A stretch of DNA of 64,000 bases, taken from NCBI RefSeq assembly GCF_016802725.1, contig NC_052671.1, positions 14,713,231 through 14,777,230 of the forward strand. Direction: 5' to 3'. Positions within the stretch are counted from its first letter, which is position 1. Each line of letters begins with the position of its first letter. A model generated the notes under the pieces. That model was given only the letters and a program-made list of their open reading frames with translations. It searched no databases and was not told the origin of the DNA. Positions 47,481 to 60,240 of the stretch are shown here, piece after piece. This DNA is from Solenopsis invicta. Taxonomy: Eukaryota; Arthropoda; Insecta; Hymenoptera; Formicidae. Position numbers and translations under genes: made by a program.

Positions 47481-50400
47481 ATATAAAAAGTTATAGCGCT
47501 GGTTTCTATTTCTGACGAAACATTGTGGTTTAATTAATATTCTCCTCATTAATTTGTTTCAAAAATTATTTTATTCTCTTCACTAAAATTATACTTTGCT
47601 CATATAAATTTATTTCGATATATAAAACATTATTAAAATAATATAAAGTTTTTTTTATTATATAAAATATTGTTTGCGAATTGTTAATACATTATTGTAT
47701 TGATAAAAATTTATTCTATTTATGCATTATTGTAAATGAAATAAAATTACTGCTGTCCGCTACTGTGTAAATAAAATCGTAACGTGCGATACAGATCTCC
47801 ATGTCTTGGACTTCTGTCATTCAAAATGTTTTTATGTAAGCCATTCTCCTCCACGTATTCTCCCATCGCATGCTGACAACCTTGACGACGTCATAGTCAA
47901 ATCGTCCCTCTGACGAATAATAAGTCAATCAAGGGTCGTGGGCGCCGATAAAGAAATCGGTAGGTCGATCGTAAGTGGAAGGACCTCCAACCGTGCGACG
48001 CGGACGTCTCTCTGACAAATGAATCTGCCGATACACAGCGTTCCCGCGGGATCGAAGTTGAACGGGCTGAGCTGGTGACGTCTTCATAACGGCGGCCCTC
48101 CCTCCGCAGCGCGCGTTGTCCGTCACACAAATCGCCTAACCAGCCTTCCAGGATGTCACCGATTTATTTTACGAGCCAGTCCGTGATCCTGGGCGCGGCA
48201 GGGCCCCCGCCCCTCCCCTCCTGCCCCGGCACATCTCCATCTCCCTGCTTCAGACTTATATTGAGTTCTTACGCGACGCGTTCTGCGGGCTCCCGATGCA
48301 GGCACACACGGATCGATGGTTTATTGAGAGTCATTACCTTTCTACGGGGTTATAAGTTTTATCCTTCCCTTTCCTCCCCCTCCTTCCCTCGCGAGGGATA
48401 GTGCGCCTCGATCCCGCCTGGGGGATATCGATACTGGTTTGGTCCCCGCGGGAGGATCGCATGGAAAAAAGGAAGAAAGTCATAAGGCAGCGCAATCACG
48501 TCTCTCGTCTCGGGAGATCGAATCTCGAGATACAGGGAGAATTTCGAGTGGGCTTCCTCGCGCCGGTAATTCCACGCGCCTGGACACGACCCTTTGCATT
48601 TTTAGTCGCACCAAAATCGCTCGAGACGAGACAGGAGTAAAACATTACTAATTTGCTCGAAAATAAAATAAATCTGCAGCTTAAGCTTATACAAGGTGTT
48701 CCAGAGTGCCGACTTTAATCCTAATAACAGGTTTCTTTTTATCAACTTTGAAAATCGGTTCAGAATTCTGTGTAACAAGCTCGCGTTACGATAAACATCG
48801 TGACGGCGGCGTGTCACACGGTATTGTCACTAATTACTTGTTTAATTTCATAACGCGCCCCGTGCCCGCTCAATTACCTAAAAAGATTGATCCTTGATTA
48901 ATTAGACGCGTTTTGATATGTAGACCTGCTAAGTATCTGCAGCGCTGCAGCAGTTAATTTTCGATTAAACTACTTCCGCTCTCCTCGAAGGTCAAAATGT
49001 CGAGAAAGTGGTGAAGAATTGGAGTGAAAGGTACGTCTACCAGGTAATTTTTCCTGGTAGCTCCCGGTGGAAGACGATCCTCCGCGGTAACCCTTAATTA
49101 CCGCGAGCAATTAGAAAATTGTGCTAGTCGGTGGTAAACCCGATTCATTATCGTTCCCCTCCGTGGCATCGACCTGTCGAATATATGCTCTCTCTTTAAT
49201 GACTAAGTGTTTCGGATCTGCTGCTGTCCGACAAACTGAATCAGATATTAGGGGACGTCCCGAAATTGTGAAACAACGCGCCAGACACGGCAGTTGCGTC
49301 TCCCTAATTTTCTTTTCGTAGAAAGAAGGAATGTCGAACATATGTCATTCTTATCTACCGGCGGAAACCACCGACTAGACAGCCAGACGGACATTTATCG
49401 CGAAAAACGGATTATCTGGATAATCTAATTGAAAATAAAACAGACATCGTTACATTTAGCTCTCATTTTAAATCTGTAAGAGGATGATAATAATTGCGGA
49501 ATTTATAAAGAACGGAAAGACGGTTTTGCTGAAATATCTAAAAATTCAGCTAGACGTTTTGAAAATAAAGTAATCATGTATACGATTTAATGATGCTGCG
49601 TTTAGCTTGAGTGTCCCACTATAATTATTTTGATGGCTCCAACAAAATACTTTTCCGATCTGCATCAGGCTTCACTTTTAGGTACTTCAGCAAAACTGTT
49701 TCTCTCGCACACCCAAATTGCGAATTTACGTCTCCTTGCGCCGTTGCGGGTTGATCTCGTCTCGAGTCGGGCGCGGCGACGGCGGCGTCGGTGGTGGCGT
49801 CGCGGGCACAAGAAAAATTGATACGTAGGCCCCTAATGGCCCAACAAAAATGGACCCAACAGGGACAGGACGACAAAAGCACATGCATATTATGAATGGA
49901 TGAACGAGGCGAAGGAGGAATGGATGCCAGAAATATATTGCCTCGGTGCATCCACTCCCTACGCGTACACGTGGCCCGATGTGGGAGACGAAGACAGGGA
50001 GATTGGGCCCGTCTAAAGAGAAAGAAAACTTCGACGGGGAGGGATGGCGAAGAGGGCGGAGGAGCGAGACAGAGAGGCAGGAGGGAGGGAGGGAGAGAGG
50101 AAAGGAGAGAGAGAGAGAGTGAGAACCAAGTTACGAAGCTTAAGCATCCTTTCCCTTTATCTCTCTTTGTGCGGCGAACGAAGGCGCGCGGCGAGTCCGT
50201 GCGCGACAGAAAATTAGTAAAATCCGGCGGCCAACGTGTGGAACTGTCCGTCGCGCTATCCGTTGCCGGATTTATAAGGAGCGAAGGCGGGATTTATGTC
50301 GGGCCGTCGGTTATTTATCGGTTTCGATGGCACACACGATATCGTTACACGGATATCGATACGTCCTTAGTACGAGCGAGGCAAAGTCGTCCTCCTGCCT

Positions 50401-52040
50401 TCTTTCTCTCTCTTTCTTTCTTCCCGCTCCTTCCTCTTTGCATATATGCTGCTTTATTAGGACCTTTCTCTCTCTCTCTCTTTATCTTTCAGGCGAGACT
50501 TGATTTACCTGGGGACACCTGCGGGGCGGATCCGGTAAACACGACATCTTCGATCGTGAAAGCGAAACGCCTGGGCCTCCCGAGTGGCTCCTCCACCGCT
50601 GGAATTTCCTTCGCGGAGGCTGCGAAGGAAAACAGAAATTCATATAAAAATATTATGTACACGTAAGCGCGAGAATACCCAGTGGCGTTGAAGCTTTTGC
50701 CGTCTAATGAATAGACATTCACGATAACGCGCGCTCTCTCGACGTCGATGATTAATACGAAACGTATTATTGGATAATTAGTCCCTGCGTAGAGCGGTAT
50801 CCTCAAACTGGGTCGCAATAAATTAATCGGTAATCGAGCCTGATAAAATTAATAACACCATTAATCCTGGCTCTCTCGCTCACCCGCGCCCTGCGAGAGC
50901 ACATTGTAAATGAAAACGCGTTAGCAAATCGGTATAAGCGTAGTTTTCTCGAGTATCGCAAATGTTAATGATAGATGTAAAACTTGATGGATCCATGCAG
51001 CTGGAATTCTCTCCGCGTTCATAACGATTATCGCCTCCTCCTCCCCCTTTCCCTCCCGCCCCACTCAACTTCCCCCTCGAAGATCGGATTTACTTTGACC
51101 CGTGAAATTTACCCCAAAACTCCAGGGCGAGGAAGTGCCGAACGAGGGAAAGGGAGCAACGAGATCGGGAGAGCGGATGAATTTTCAGCTGACGTCCTGC
51201 ATTCTTAAAGATCTTGTGCAACTTTCTTCTACACTTTCCGAGATTATCCTCGGAGTTACAAGCTGCAGAAATGTAAGGAATAACAGAACAGCGTGTTTTT
51301 CTCAAAGTCATCGCGCGCAATGAAATGGACGACGACGACCTGATGCACACCGCTATCTATCATCGCGATCCAATCTATCATCACGATTAATACACACAGA
51401 CGAAAATTCTTGACAAACGCGTAACAACGGCGCGCGTACAGCACGGGGCATTTCTTGATGGTTAAACGATAATGGTAATATTATAACAGGATCGTTGAGA
51501 CGGATGGCAGATCGGGGCGATTATTCGCAGTCAACGAGCCCCGGCGTGCAATTATTAATGCCAAGCAATCGATAAGCTCAAAGAGGTGCCTTCCCGTGCC
51601 ACGCTTGTAATTATTGCCGGCAGAACGGCAAGAGGAAGAGGAAGAAGACGCGAGGGGGTAAGGTAGGTAACCCTCAAAGTACAATGCCACCCTCTAATCA
51701 CGCATCGACTTATCGGCAAGCAGGAGACAGGCGTATCGTATGCTGCACCCGTTTCACCCGCCGCCTACGATGTAGAATGGCCTGGAAGGACTCTTCCAGA
51801 CTGTCTAACATTCAACCTTTCACCGCAGCCCATCCACCACCGTGCCAAAGTACAGGAAGCATTTTCTTCCGCGTTTCTCGCCCGTTTGATGTTCGTCATC
51901 CCTTCACCCCCTTCCGCGCGAGAGTCAAGGGCGCACGTACACTTCGACTTTTTGGCTGTCAAAAAACGTTCAATAAGAATTCACACCTAGCCCGTTGTCT
52001 TTTCACAAAAAAAAAAGAAAACATCTTTCTCTCAATCGTC
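47480..52040. other. AT-rich edge then long GC-rich non-coding island
   Basis: AT-rich to about 47760, then mostly CpG-rich with purine and pyrimidine tracts (50056-50123; 50398-50480). The 256-codon plus-strand frame at 49896-50666 crosses both tracts and is Arg/Glu-rich then Ser/Leu/Phe-rich accordingly. No domain recognised; I do not call it a gene. Small palindromes at 48937-48950, 49037-49060 and 49083-49105 are at chance level. Confidence 0.6.
50056..50480. repeat. Purine tract and pyrimidine tract
   Basis: GGAGG/GAGAG-rich run at 50056-50123 and TTTCTCTC-rich runs at 50398-50480. They shape the composition of the long open frame across them. Confidence 0.8.
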
Positions 52041-52053
52041 TAGCGTTTTAATG

Positions 52054-52924
52054 AGGGTAAGGTTGCCGAAATCGCACCACTTTTGACGTAAAGACTTATA
52101 ACTAAGAAGTCATGAGGAATATTTTTAATTTTCTTACGTTATAATAAAGTACAACATTTCTCTTTTTATAATTATTTTTTTTCAGAATTTTATGTGTCAT
52201 AAATTTTTAAATGCCGATTTTTAAGCCATCAAATAGTGCGATTTAGGCAACCGGTCTCCTAGGTTAATATTATACTTTTTGGGGTAAAATAACACTCTTT
52301 TTGCTAAATTTTTTCTTTTCGAGGAAAAATATATTAGATAAGCATAACTTTATTAATATTAGAGATAAATAAAATAAATATAATTTCCGTCAATGTTATC
52401 GATAATTTTTCAATAATATTGCGATAACATTGTTACCTTACGGCAATATTGTTGCAATGTATGCTTGTATGATTATTATATTTAATTTTATATATATAAT
52501 TACAATTAAAGCAATAGTGCGATTTAGAAGACTAAGTCATGGTGCGATTTAGGAGACTAAAACATTTTGTAAAAATTTATTTATTTAATTTACAAATAAG
52601 AGCAAAAAGTTATTTGAGCCTTGTTAATCTAATTTTAATAATATTGTGATTATTACAAATTATCAAAGTTTAGATTATTTATCTTATCTTTTTTGCAATC
52701 AAGCTACGAAATGTGTTAAAAAATAGCAGCAAAGTTACGATTTTTCTATAAATATTAATAACAAAAATTCTATTGTTCTTAACATGTTGAGTTCAGTGAA
52801 GGATGAAAATAATGTTACGTACTTCCCGAATAATCCCACAAAGAGAGTGTACAAGTACCGTGGTTGAATTTATACGCGAAGTGGTGCGATTTAGTAGCCG
52901 GTGCGATATTGGCAACCTTACCCT
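52054..52924. mobile_element. 871-bp terminal-inverted-repeat transposon (non-autonomous)
   Basis: The left end AGGGTAAGGTTGCCGAAATC continues to GCACCAC, and the right end is its reverse complement with four mismatches in 27. The terminal motif GTGCGATTTAG also recurs inside at 52236, 52517, 52542 and 52884, twice as GTGCGATTTAGNAGACTAA. Subterminal repeats of this kind often serve as transposase-binding sites. The AT-rich interior encodes nothing recognisable, so it is a non-autonomous or decayed element. The target duplication is not clear: TA lies near both ends but at slightly different distances. Superfamily undetermined; Tc1/mariner is one possibility. Confidence 0.85.
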
Positions 52925-53890
52925 ATATCCGCTCCCTTAACAGCAGTCGTTTCCACAAATTTAACCGAAGCGCAACGACTTTGCGTGTCTTTTCCTTCTT
53001 TCTTCTCTCCCCTCTTGTTCATTTTGTCTGACAAAACGGTATCCAAAACAATAGATGTTTGCCACACTCGAACAAATTCCTCGGCTACGGAGCTGTACGC
53101 GCTCGCGCAACGAAACTACGCCGGTTCAAGGGACGTGACCGCACATACCGCGCTACGCCGTACGCCAGGTTTGCGTATCTCGCGTGTGCGTGCGCTCTAA
53201 GTGGAACTTTCGAACTATTTGCGCTGTATTGACGCCCAGGTGAACACACCGGCGTCGTGTACGCCGGTGGTGTACGAAGAGCAAAGCAGAAATGCCCTCC
53301 TTTCGAAAAGTTGCGAACGTCGACAGATCGTATTGCAGCGTTCCAGCCGACCTACTTCACGACATGAACCTATCATATGTAATCACTCGGCTGCGGTTAA
53401 TTGCAACTCGCGCCACACTCGTTGAATAAAGATCCCATCGTTCAAGAAAGTTCGCTTATAACATTTCTGCTAAAATAGCGCGACCACTTGTCCGATTTTC
53501 CGGAATATCATTTTCATACATTTGGTGTCGGGGAAACTCGATAAATTTAATGTTAATATTGGGTTAACATTATTCGATGACTCTGTGGACTAGTGAAGAC
53601 GAAAGGGAAGGACGTCGGTCGACTTAAAAAAACGCTCGGAAATGTACATAAATATACATTAATCTTGCCGCAGCTGCCTGGCGCCGAGCCACGGAGAATT
53701 CGAATGGGTTCGGCCAAAGTGCTATCCTGCTTCGTAAAAAGTTAAACGTTCCGGATAATAAATCAGAGATTTATTATCAACGTATAGTCTTAACGAAGTG
53801 AGATGGTCAAGTGCGCTAATTACCAGTCAGTTTCGTCTCTTCTTGCGTGTATGTTCAGATGTTATTTCACTTGCTCAATAACGTGTCAGC
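52925..53890. other. GC-richer non-coding stretch
   Basis: Moderate-GC DNA after the transposon. Frames of 74-99 codons at 52901-53425 begin within the transposon end and show no domain. No gene recognised. Confidence 0.55.
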
Positions 53891-55750
53891 TGTGCAACAT
53901 ACGAAATTATATGTAAATATCACAATATAAAAAAGAAGTGAAAGCAATCGTGTATTATTTTTGATGCGACAAAGAAATCGCAACGAATATGCTAACTCTA
54001 TGAATAGTAATTACGAATATAATTACATTTAATAAACACGCAATTAGCCTGGAGATATACACTCTGAAGATATACACTCTTACAATTAGTCAGACTCCAA
54101 TAAATTTTAAAACTCTGTATTCTATATTATTGATAGAATTACTAAACAGTCTTTAAAAAAAAGAGGTTGAAGGCTTTTCAATAATTTGCAGCGAAAACAG
54201 TCAATGATTGACAGGTTGTCTGTGAAATTAATCGGGCGTCTCGGTGTGTCATCCGTGAAATTTTTTTGCAATTCAGTAAAACTTTGTATTCATTTTATCG
54301 TATTTCGAGTTGCTAGTATAAATTCATACAGCTAAAACAGCATCCGATTATATTTTTCTTATTTTTTTTTTTAATGTATTGTTCATAAACAATAGTGTGT
54401 AACGTTATAATAGAGAAATCTTTTCCATAACGTTATCTTGTATTATTAGGTTTACTAGATTTCAGCTCGAAATCATTGCAACATAAAGCACATCGATAGT
54501 TTATACTTGTTTGTTTATTGTACATACGTAACATGAACTCGTAATTGCAAAAACGAAAAATGCTTTATTCTTAATCTCACCTGGAGTATTACGATCATTC
54601 AAACGTCTCTGAAGATTTTGAAAAGTCTGTGTCGGAAAATGAGTCAGAGAAAGAAGCTAGTGATTTGTGAATTTTATTCATGCAAAAAAGACGATAAACT
54701 ATGTGTGTTTATTTATACATATATTATAAATATATATAAACATACGAATATATTATAAATATGTATATACTATAAGCCGTGAAATTTTGTTAAGAATAAT
54801 TATAATAAAAATAGTCGCTAAATTTTTTTAGTAACTTGAAATATACTTTTAAAAATTAAAAATAAAATTGTTTTTGGATCAATAATTAATTAATACTTTT
54901 TGATATGTTTCTCGGTACTTATTATGATTCTAAATTACTTTTAAATAAATTGACGTATTTTTTAATTTATTTAAAATTAGTTGAAGAAGATTAATTATAA
55001 TACGGTAAATTTCTCGAATAGCATGATAAAAAAATTATTAGGGCTTTCCAGACTCCAGTATGATATCGACAAAATATAAAAAATATATGTACAGAGTTAA
55101 GATGAAACATACCTAGAGTTAAGATGAATAAAACAATATAATTTTTTGTAAATATGTTTTAAACACACAATTTGTATAATAAATATATAATGTATATAAT
55201 ATGTAATATATGATCATATAAAAATATGTGCGTAATATATATTTTTGTACAATTATAACAACTTCATATTAATTTTATATTATAATGTAAGAATTTATAA
55301 TAAGTAATAATTATACATAATAATATAATATAATACAATGTAACAATATAAACTATAAAGAAGTATTTGAAGTTTTTAAATCTAAATTTTGATTTTAATA
55401 AAGTGAATAAATATTAAAGAGTAAATATATTTGAACATTTTTTATATTCTAATATAAAAATAATTTACATCTTGATTAAATAGAAATTTTCAATATGAAC
55501 ATTAAAATCTAAATAATAAAATACATTAAAGATATAATTTTTGTTTTTATGTAAAGATATGTTATGAATTACTGTTAATACTTATATTTTATAAATATTA
55601 TAAAATAATTCTCTTCATAAAACTTAAGAGAAATAAACATTACATACAAGTAAAAAATAAACATACGAGTATTATAAATACCTACAATTTATGTTGAGCT
55701 CTTTCCTTAAAAGAAAACATGTTTTAAACATAACGATCCTGACTATATAT
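53890..55750. other. AT-rich non-coding stretch
   Basis: Very AT-rich with TATATA words near 54710-54780 and 55170-55350. Contains the duplicate word AGAGTTAAGATGAA near 55096-55132 and a short acidic open frame at 54575-54670. No gene recognised. Confidence 0.6.
54575..54670 (+). other. Short acidic frame, possible coding relic
   Basis: A 31-codon stop-to-stop frame (no ATG) reads EYYDHSNVSEDFEKSVSENE and continues Glu/Ser-rich to TGA. Such a composition is unlike the Lys/Ile/Asn/Phe bias of frames in the surrounding AT-rich DNA. It could be a fragment of a transposase N-terminus or other low-complexity acidic region. No family can be named. Confidence 0.2.
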
Positions 55751-58700
55751 ATATGTATACAATCATACTCGGAGTGTCGCCCTCGTTCAAGTTCAACGGA
55801 AAACAATGCAAATGCAACGAAATCAGTTCGATGCAGTCTAATGGCATGCCCCAAAGGTAAAAGATTTCGAATTCTTGAACGCGTCTCTAATAAAACGCAA
55901 TCACGGACGGGGCGGGGTGCGTAGCGAAATCCAGCGCGGCGCGCCTGCAACTGTATAAACGGCTCGCCGCCCTACGTGTCTACGTGTGTTCCGCGAGTAG
56001 ATCCCGTGTGTTCTGCACGGGGCCGTGCGCCGAGTCCGGCCGGCACCCACCGGAGTCGCGTATCGGGGACCGTGGCCAAGCGAGCGGACGACGCGAGCGG
56101 TCCGAAGCGCGGCCGAGGCGCGCAGCAACGTAATGGACGTCATTAGCCCGTGTAGATTATAGGGCGGCGTGGAGTAACGATCACTTCTTATAGGGCACAC
56201 CGTACCACGGCCGTGAAGAGAAGGCCCACCGTGGTCAGACCCCTTGTTCTTACTTGGTCGCGTCGCGTCGCGATCGATATCGGGCCGACGTCACTCCGTC
56301 AATCGGCTTCCGGTAGTCGCGCGCTCCGGCAGACTTTCGCTCTCGCATTTTGCATCTTCTACCGCTCCTTTCCCCCCTCCCCCCCCCTCCCGATTTTCAT
56401 CGTTCGTGACGTATCGTCGTTATTAAATGGAAATAAGACACGATTAAGCGCGAGCTGCGCGACAACGGTAAAGAATTAATAAAGCCGCTCGCTGCGATCG
56501 CCTCGCGTCTCGGGATAGCAAAAAATTTATGCGCAATCATAATGATGCGCGAAAAGAGGCCGTCTTGATTAATTGATCGAGGATCGTGGATTGCCAAATG
56601 TGACACGACGCACGCGCGCACCGTAGATGCTGTCACTTTGATGATTCGTCTTCAATAACATCTAAGGAACATTTATAAGAATTATTGGAGTCTATTAAAT
56701 GCGGCAATGAATGCGGTACTTAATGCCGTAATATTGAATACCGGACGAGCTAAAATTTTCGAACGCGCGCGTGTACAGACGCTAACGTGAGACGTTAAAA
56801 GTTTGCTGAAGTTATCAGGAGGAAAACATCATAAAGCACCAAGTGGCATATGACTTTACTGGCTGGAAGATTAATTGCCTAATTATCTGTGCATAAAGAA
56901 TCGCCGCACGCTATTAATTCGTTTCATCCGACCGCTGAGGAATTGAAACGGTCGGGCATGAGACAAAAGGCGCACGGCCACGTGCTGTCGTACGTACCGC
57001 CGCGCGACGTCAGAGGTGTTCACGCGGGCTATTTAAAAATCGTAAAAGCCGATAGAGACCGTTTTGCCCTCGCGGAAGGGGCGGCCGAGGGAGAGAGAAG
57101 GAAGAAGAATCGTGCGGTCGAAGAGGATGGCTCTTTCGCCCGAGTAGAGGGGTGCATTTAAAGTAATGGCGTTTCACTGGAGATGCTATAAATTTATCTG
57201 CCATAACTTGTTATACGCGGCTCTCCTCGCGTATTTATACATGCCTTCGTGGCCACACACAGATTCCGCCACGGCGAGAGTCGCTCGTATGCCCAGTTCT
57301 GTTTCGCCTGGTCGAGTTATGGCGGGCCTGACGTCGATGGAATAGGGCGTGGATGGGAGGGCAGGCAGATGGTGGGACTGAGACACTGCCTTTCGCCGAA
57401 TCATTCGGATCGGCAACGATCACTGCCCGCCAGTAGCGCGGGGGACGTGCGAAAAGTCCTTCGAGATGCGTTCGCGTCGCTCGACGACGCGCCAAAAATG
57501 CATTTTCATTACTGTCAAGAATATCGGAAAAATAATAGCAAGGACCAGGCTCGACGTAAAGAGACCTCTCTGAAGAATTATCCGAAAAGAGATCATCGAC
57601 AAACTGCTGTTGGGAAGATCGGTTACCCAAATCCCTGGGTTTTCTACCGTGTACCTGGTCTCGAACCTAATTCAAAGTTTCGCGCTAAGTACGCGTAGGT
57701 GACGCATGTATACCTATAGTTCTAACTACCTGCAGCCTGCACAGATGCCAGTGCAACGCATGCATAATTTATGACGATGCGTAGAAGCAAATAATAATAT
57801 TCTTATCACGCGCTCACTTCCATTAGACAAATTACAACGTTTATGTTAACAGGAACATTGTCTGCCCATATAGCGCACCCGAGGCTGAGGCTGAACCTAA
57901 CTGAGCATTCAGTGAAAATTTTAAATATACGTTTTATTCAACTCGCATCGACGCGCCGCCGCCGCGGTTGGCAGAGAGACGTTCGTGCTGCGGAGGCACA
58001 CAAGGTACGCATCAGTTCGTTCGAGGGTAGGTACGTAATGATACGGGCGAAGGTATCGGAGCGAGAGAATCTGAAGTGGCTCGAAGAGTACTGTAACATG
58101 CCCTTAAGGGACGTGCGTACACCTTCAGATTCCCGCAAGAGTGTAAGACGAGAAAACAGACGTTAACGTGTCAAACGCATTTAGCTTCTTCGCGAGATTC
58201 GCTTGTTAACGCGAATATTTAGTCACCGATTAAGGAACTTTGCTGAATCCACCGTCTACTACGACAAGTAACCGTCGTTTCCCTCCCTTTCTCAACTATT
58301 TTCTAAATGAATCTAGTAGGAAAAAAGATATAAGAAATTTTATTTAGTGACGATGTTCATGAGATGTAGCATGGTGATGAAATATAACATTCATAAATTT
58401 AATTGACGTTATTTTACTTTTTTTGGGGAGGGGGGAGAGGAAGTGGGAAAATGAACATTGATAATTTCAGCTCAAGCAATAAGTTTCCCATGATCGTCAT
58501 AGGAATAGAAATTCAATTCCATCGTACACTCTTGCGTACGAATCGACGAAGATGCTCGCTGTCGATTTTCCCTGTCGTCGTTAAGCCCGCGGCCAATACT
58601 TGCCCGGCGTTGGTCGGGGCTAACTTTTAAACAAGACTTAACTAATTTTCAGATAGTTTAATATCTTACGTAGCTCTCGCGCGCGCGACTGAGGCGGGTG

Positions 58701-60240
58701 AACGACTTAAGTCGGGACGGCTGGCTCGTCTCTGTCGTGGCGGGGAAGGCGAGCGATGGAAGAAGGTGGCTAGGGTGGGCAAAGGGGGGAGGGGGTGTAA
58801 GAGGTGGAGCGAGGAGAGGGTGGATGAGCCTGGAAGCGAAGTGGGCTGAGTGACGTGTAAAGACACCTCCACGTCCCGAAGAATTTAACTAATTATAATA
58901 TGGGATAAACGGTTTATTCCCGCCTGGCAACCTACTCGGAGCGATACTGATACCACCTCTCGCTCTCCCCTTTATCCTACGTTCTGCCACCCCGCCCCCT
59001 CTTTCACTCTTGGATCCGCGCAACCCGCCGCGACTTGGCACACGTCACAGAAGTTAGCGAGTCGAGACGCGGGGGCACCGGGCCATGATTAGGCCAGATT
59101 ATGGAGGTTGAACTTTGATCGTCTCGTGGATGACGCGGGAGGAAGCGCGGATTTCCGCTCTTCGACATGCGCGCGTCCTACTCGCGCGGATGCGGTTGCC
59201 GCAGAATTTATATACTTCAATCTTCCTGTTCGTTCTTCATCGTCACTCTTCACCAGATTTTAATGATTTTCTCTGTCCTCTTCTCTGTCTCCGTCACTCA
59301 CTCGCAGCATTACGCTTCTCGCTAGTACGTAAGCGTTGTGGCACTTTCGTTATCGAAATAATTTATTTAGTCGATCTAAACTTGCACAGGGTTAAAATAC
59401 TGATTCACCTAGTTCCTAAGTAATCGATCGATTAAAATTTATGAGTAGATGCGCAATCTGATAGCTCTTAATTTAGCGACAGAAATGGTTATATATCTTC
59501 GGCACGTTTCTCAGCGAGCAAAATATAAATGTTACTAATGGAGAGTCTGACAATCGTCGTGACACGAGCAGAAATTATGACGTTGACATTATTATACAAG
59601 CGCTTCTCGCAATTTTGGCCCGATTTTGTTCTCCTAATCGTGAACGCAGTCATCGATTAAAATAATGATTATTCCGCGCCGGCGTGTCTTTGAAACGGCT
59701 GTTGTGACATGCAATATCTTGCATGTCATGCGAACATGTAATGGGCGGGAGGAACGAAGACAAACCTTGCTGTTGAATCGTCGAGTTTACCGGCAATCGA
59801 TTTAGCAGGCATAAATCCTGGAAAGGAGTCGTTGACGTGAATATCATACCTCGAGCATCGATGTGGGAGGAGATAAGCGCAGGAGAACCGCATTTTTTCT
59901 CTCTCTCTCTCTTTCTCTCGTCCTCAAATAAGAATCGGTACACCCGGTATAGCCGCGGAGAGGAGCCGCACACACGCGGATTACGCGCGGTCTCACCGTA
60001 ATCTCCGTACGACCGATTACGATCCGCGTAATATATGGAGCACCGCTATACATACGGCTTTATCGCCAACCGTACGCACCGATCGTTTCAGGGAAGAATC
60101 TCCGGGGCTGCCCCGGGGAAGATTGCCGCGTGCAGTTCCTCCCGGAAGTGCAACAGCGAGGCGGATTATCCCGAGCACCTGCGTAACTTTTACGTTCTCC
60201 TCCAGCAAGAACGAATTCCCATCGGCTGATAAAAGAAACT
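55750..60240. other. Long GC-rich non-coding island
   Basis: CpG-rich throughout, densest at about 55900-56400. Includes a G-rich run (58420-58445) and a CT run (59899-59920), and a perfect 10-bp stem (TGACATGCAA, loop TATC, 59705-59728). Frames of up to 149 codons (57249-57698) overlap opposite-strand frames of similar size (57235-57630). No gene recognised. Confidence 0.6.

Noticed and set aside
48937..49105. Small palindromes and 8-bp stems (CTGCAGCGCTGCAG; CTACCAGG; CGCGGTAA)
   Set aside because: Stems of this length with short loops are expected several times per window by chance.
49124..49378. Perfect 12-bp inverted repeat CTAGTCGGTGGT at both ends of a 255-bp interval
   Set aside because: At this distance about one such match is expected by chance in 64 kb, the arms do not extend, and no target duplication is evident.
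49896..50666. 256-codon plus-strand frame
   Set aside because: It crosses a purine tract and a pyrimidine tract that dictate its composition; no domain and no splice or promoter support.
51684..52043. Stretch LFGCQKTFNKNSHLARC looking like part of a C2H2 zinc finger
   Set aside because: Only the C-x3-F-x5-L-x2 spacing fits; the first Cys is absent, the His position carries Cys, and no neighbouring finger exists. Treated as coincidence.
59705..59728. Perfect 10-bp stem TGACATGCAA with a 4-base loop
   Set aside because: Close to chance expectation for a window of this size and too short for a miRNA precursor.
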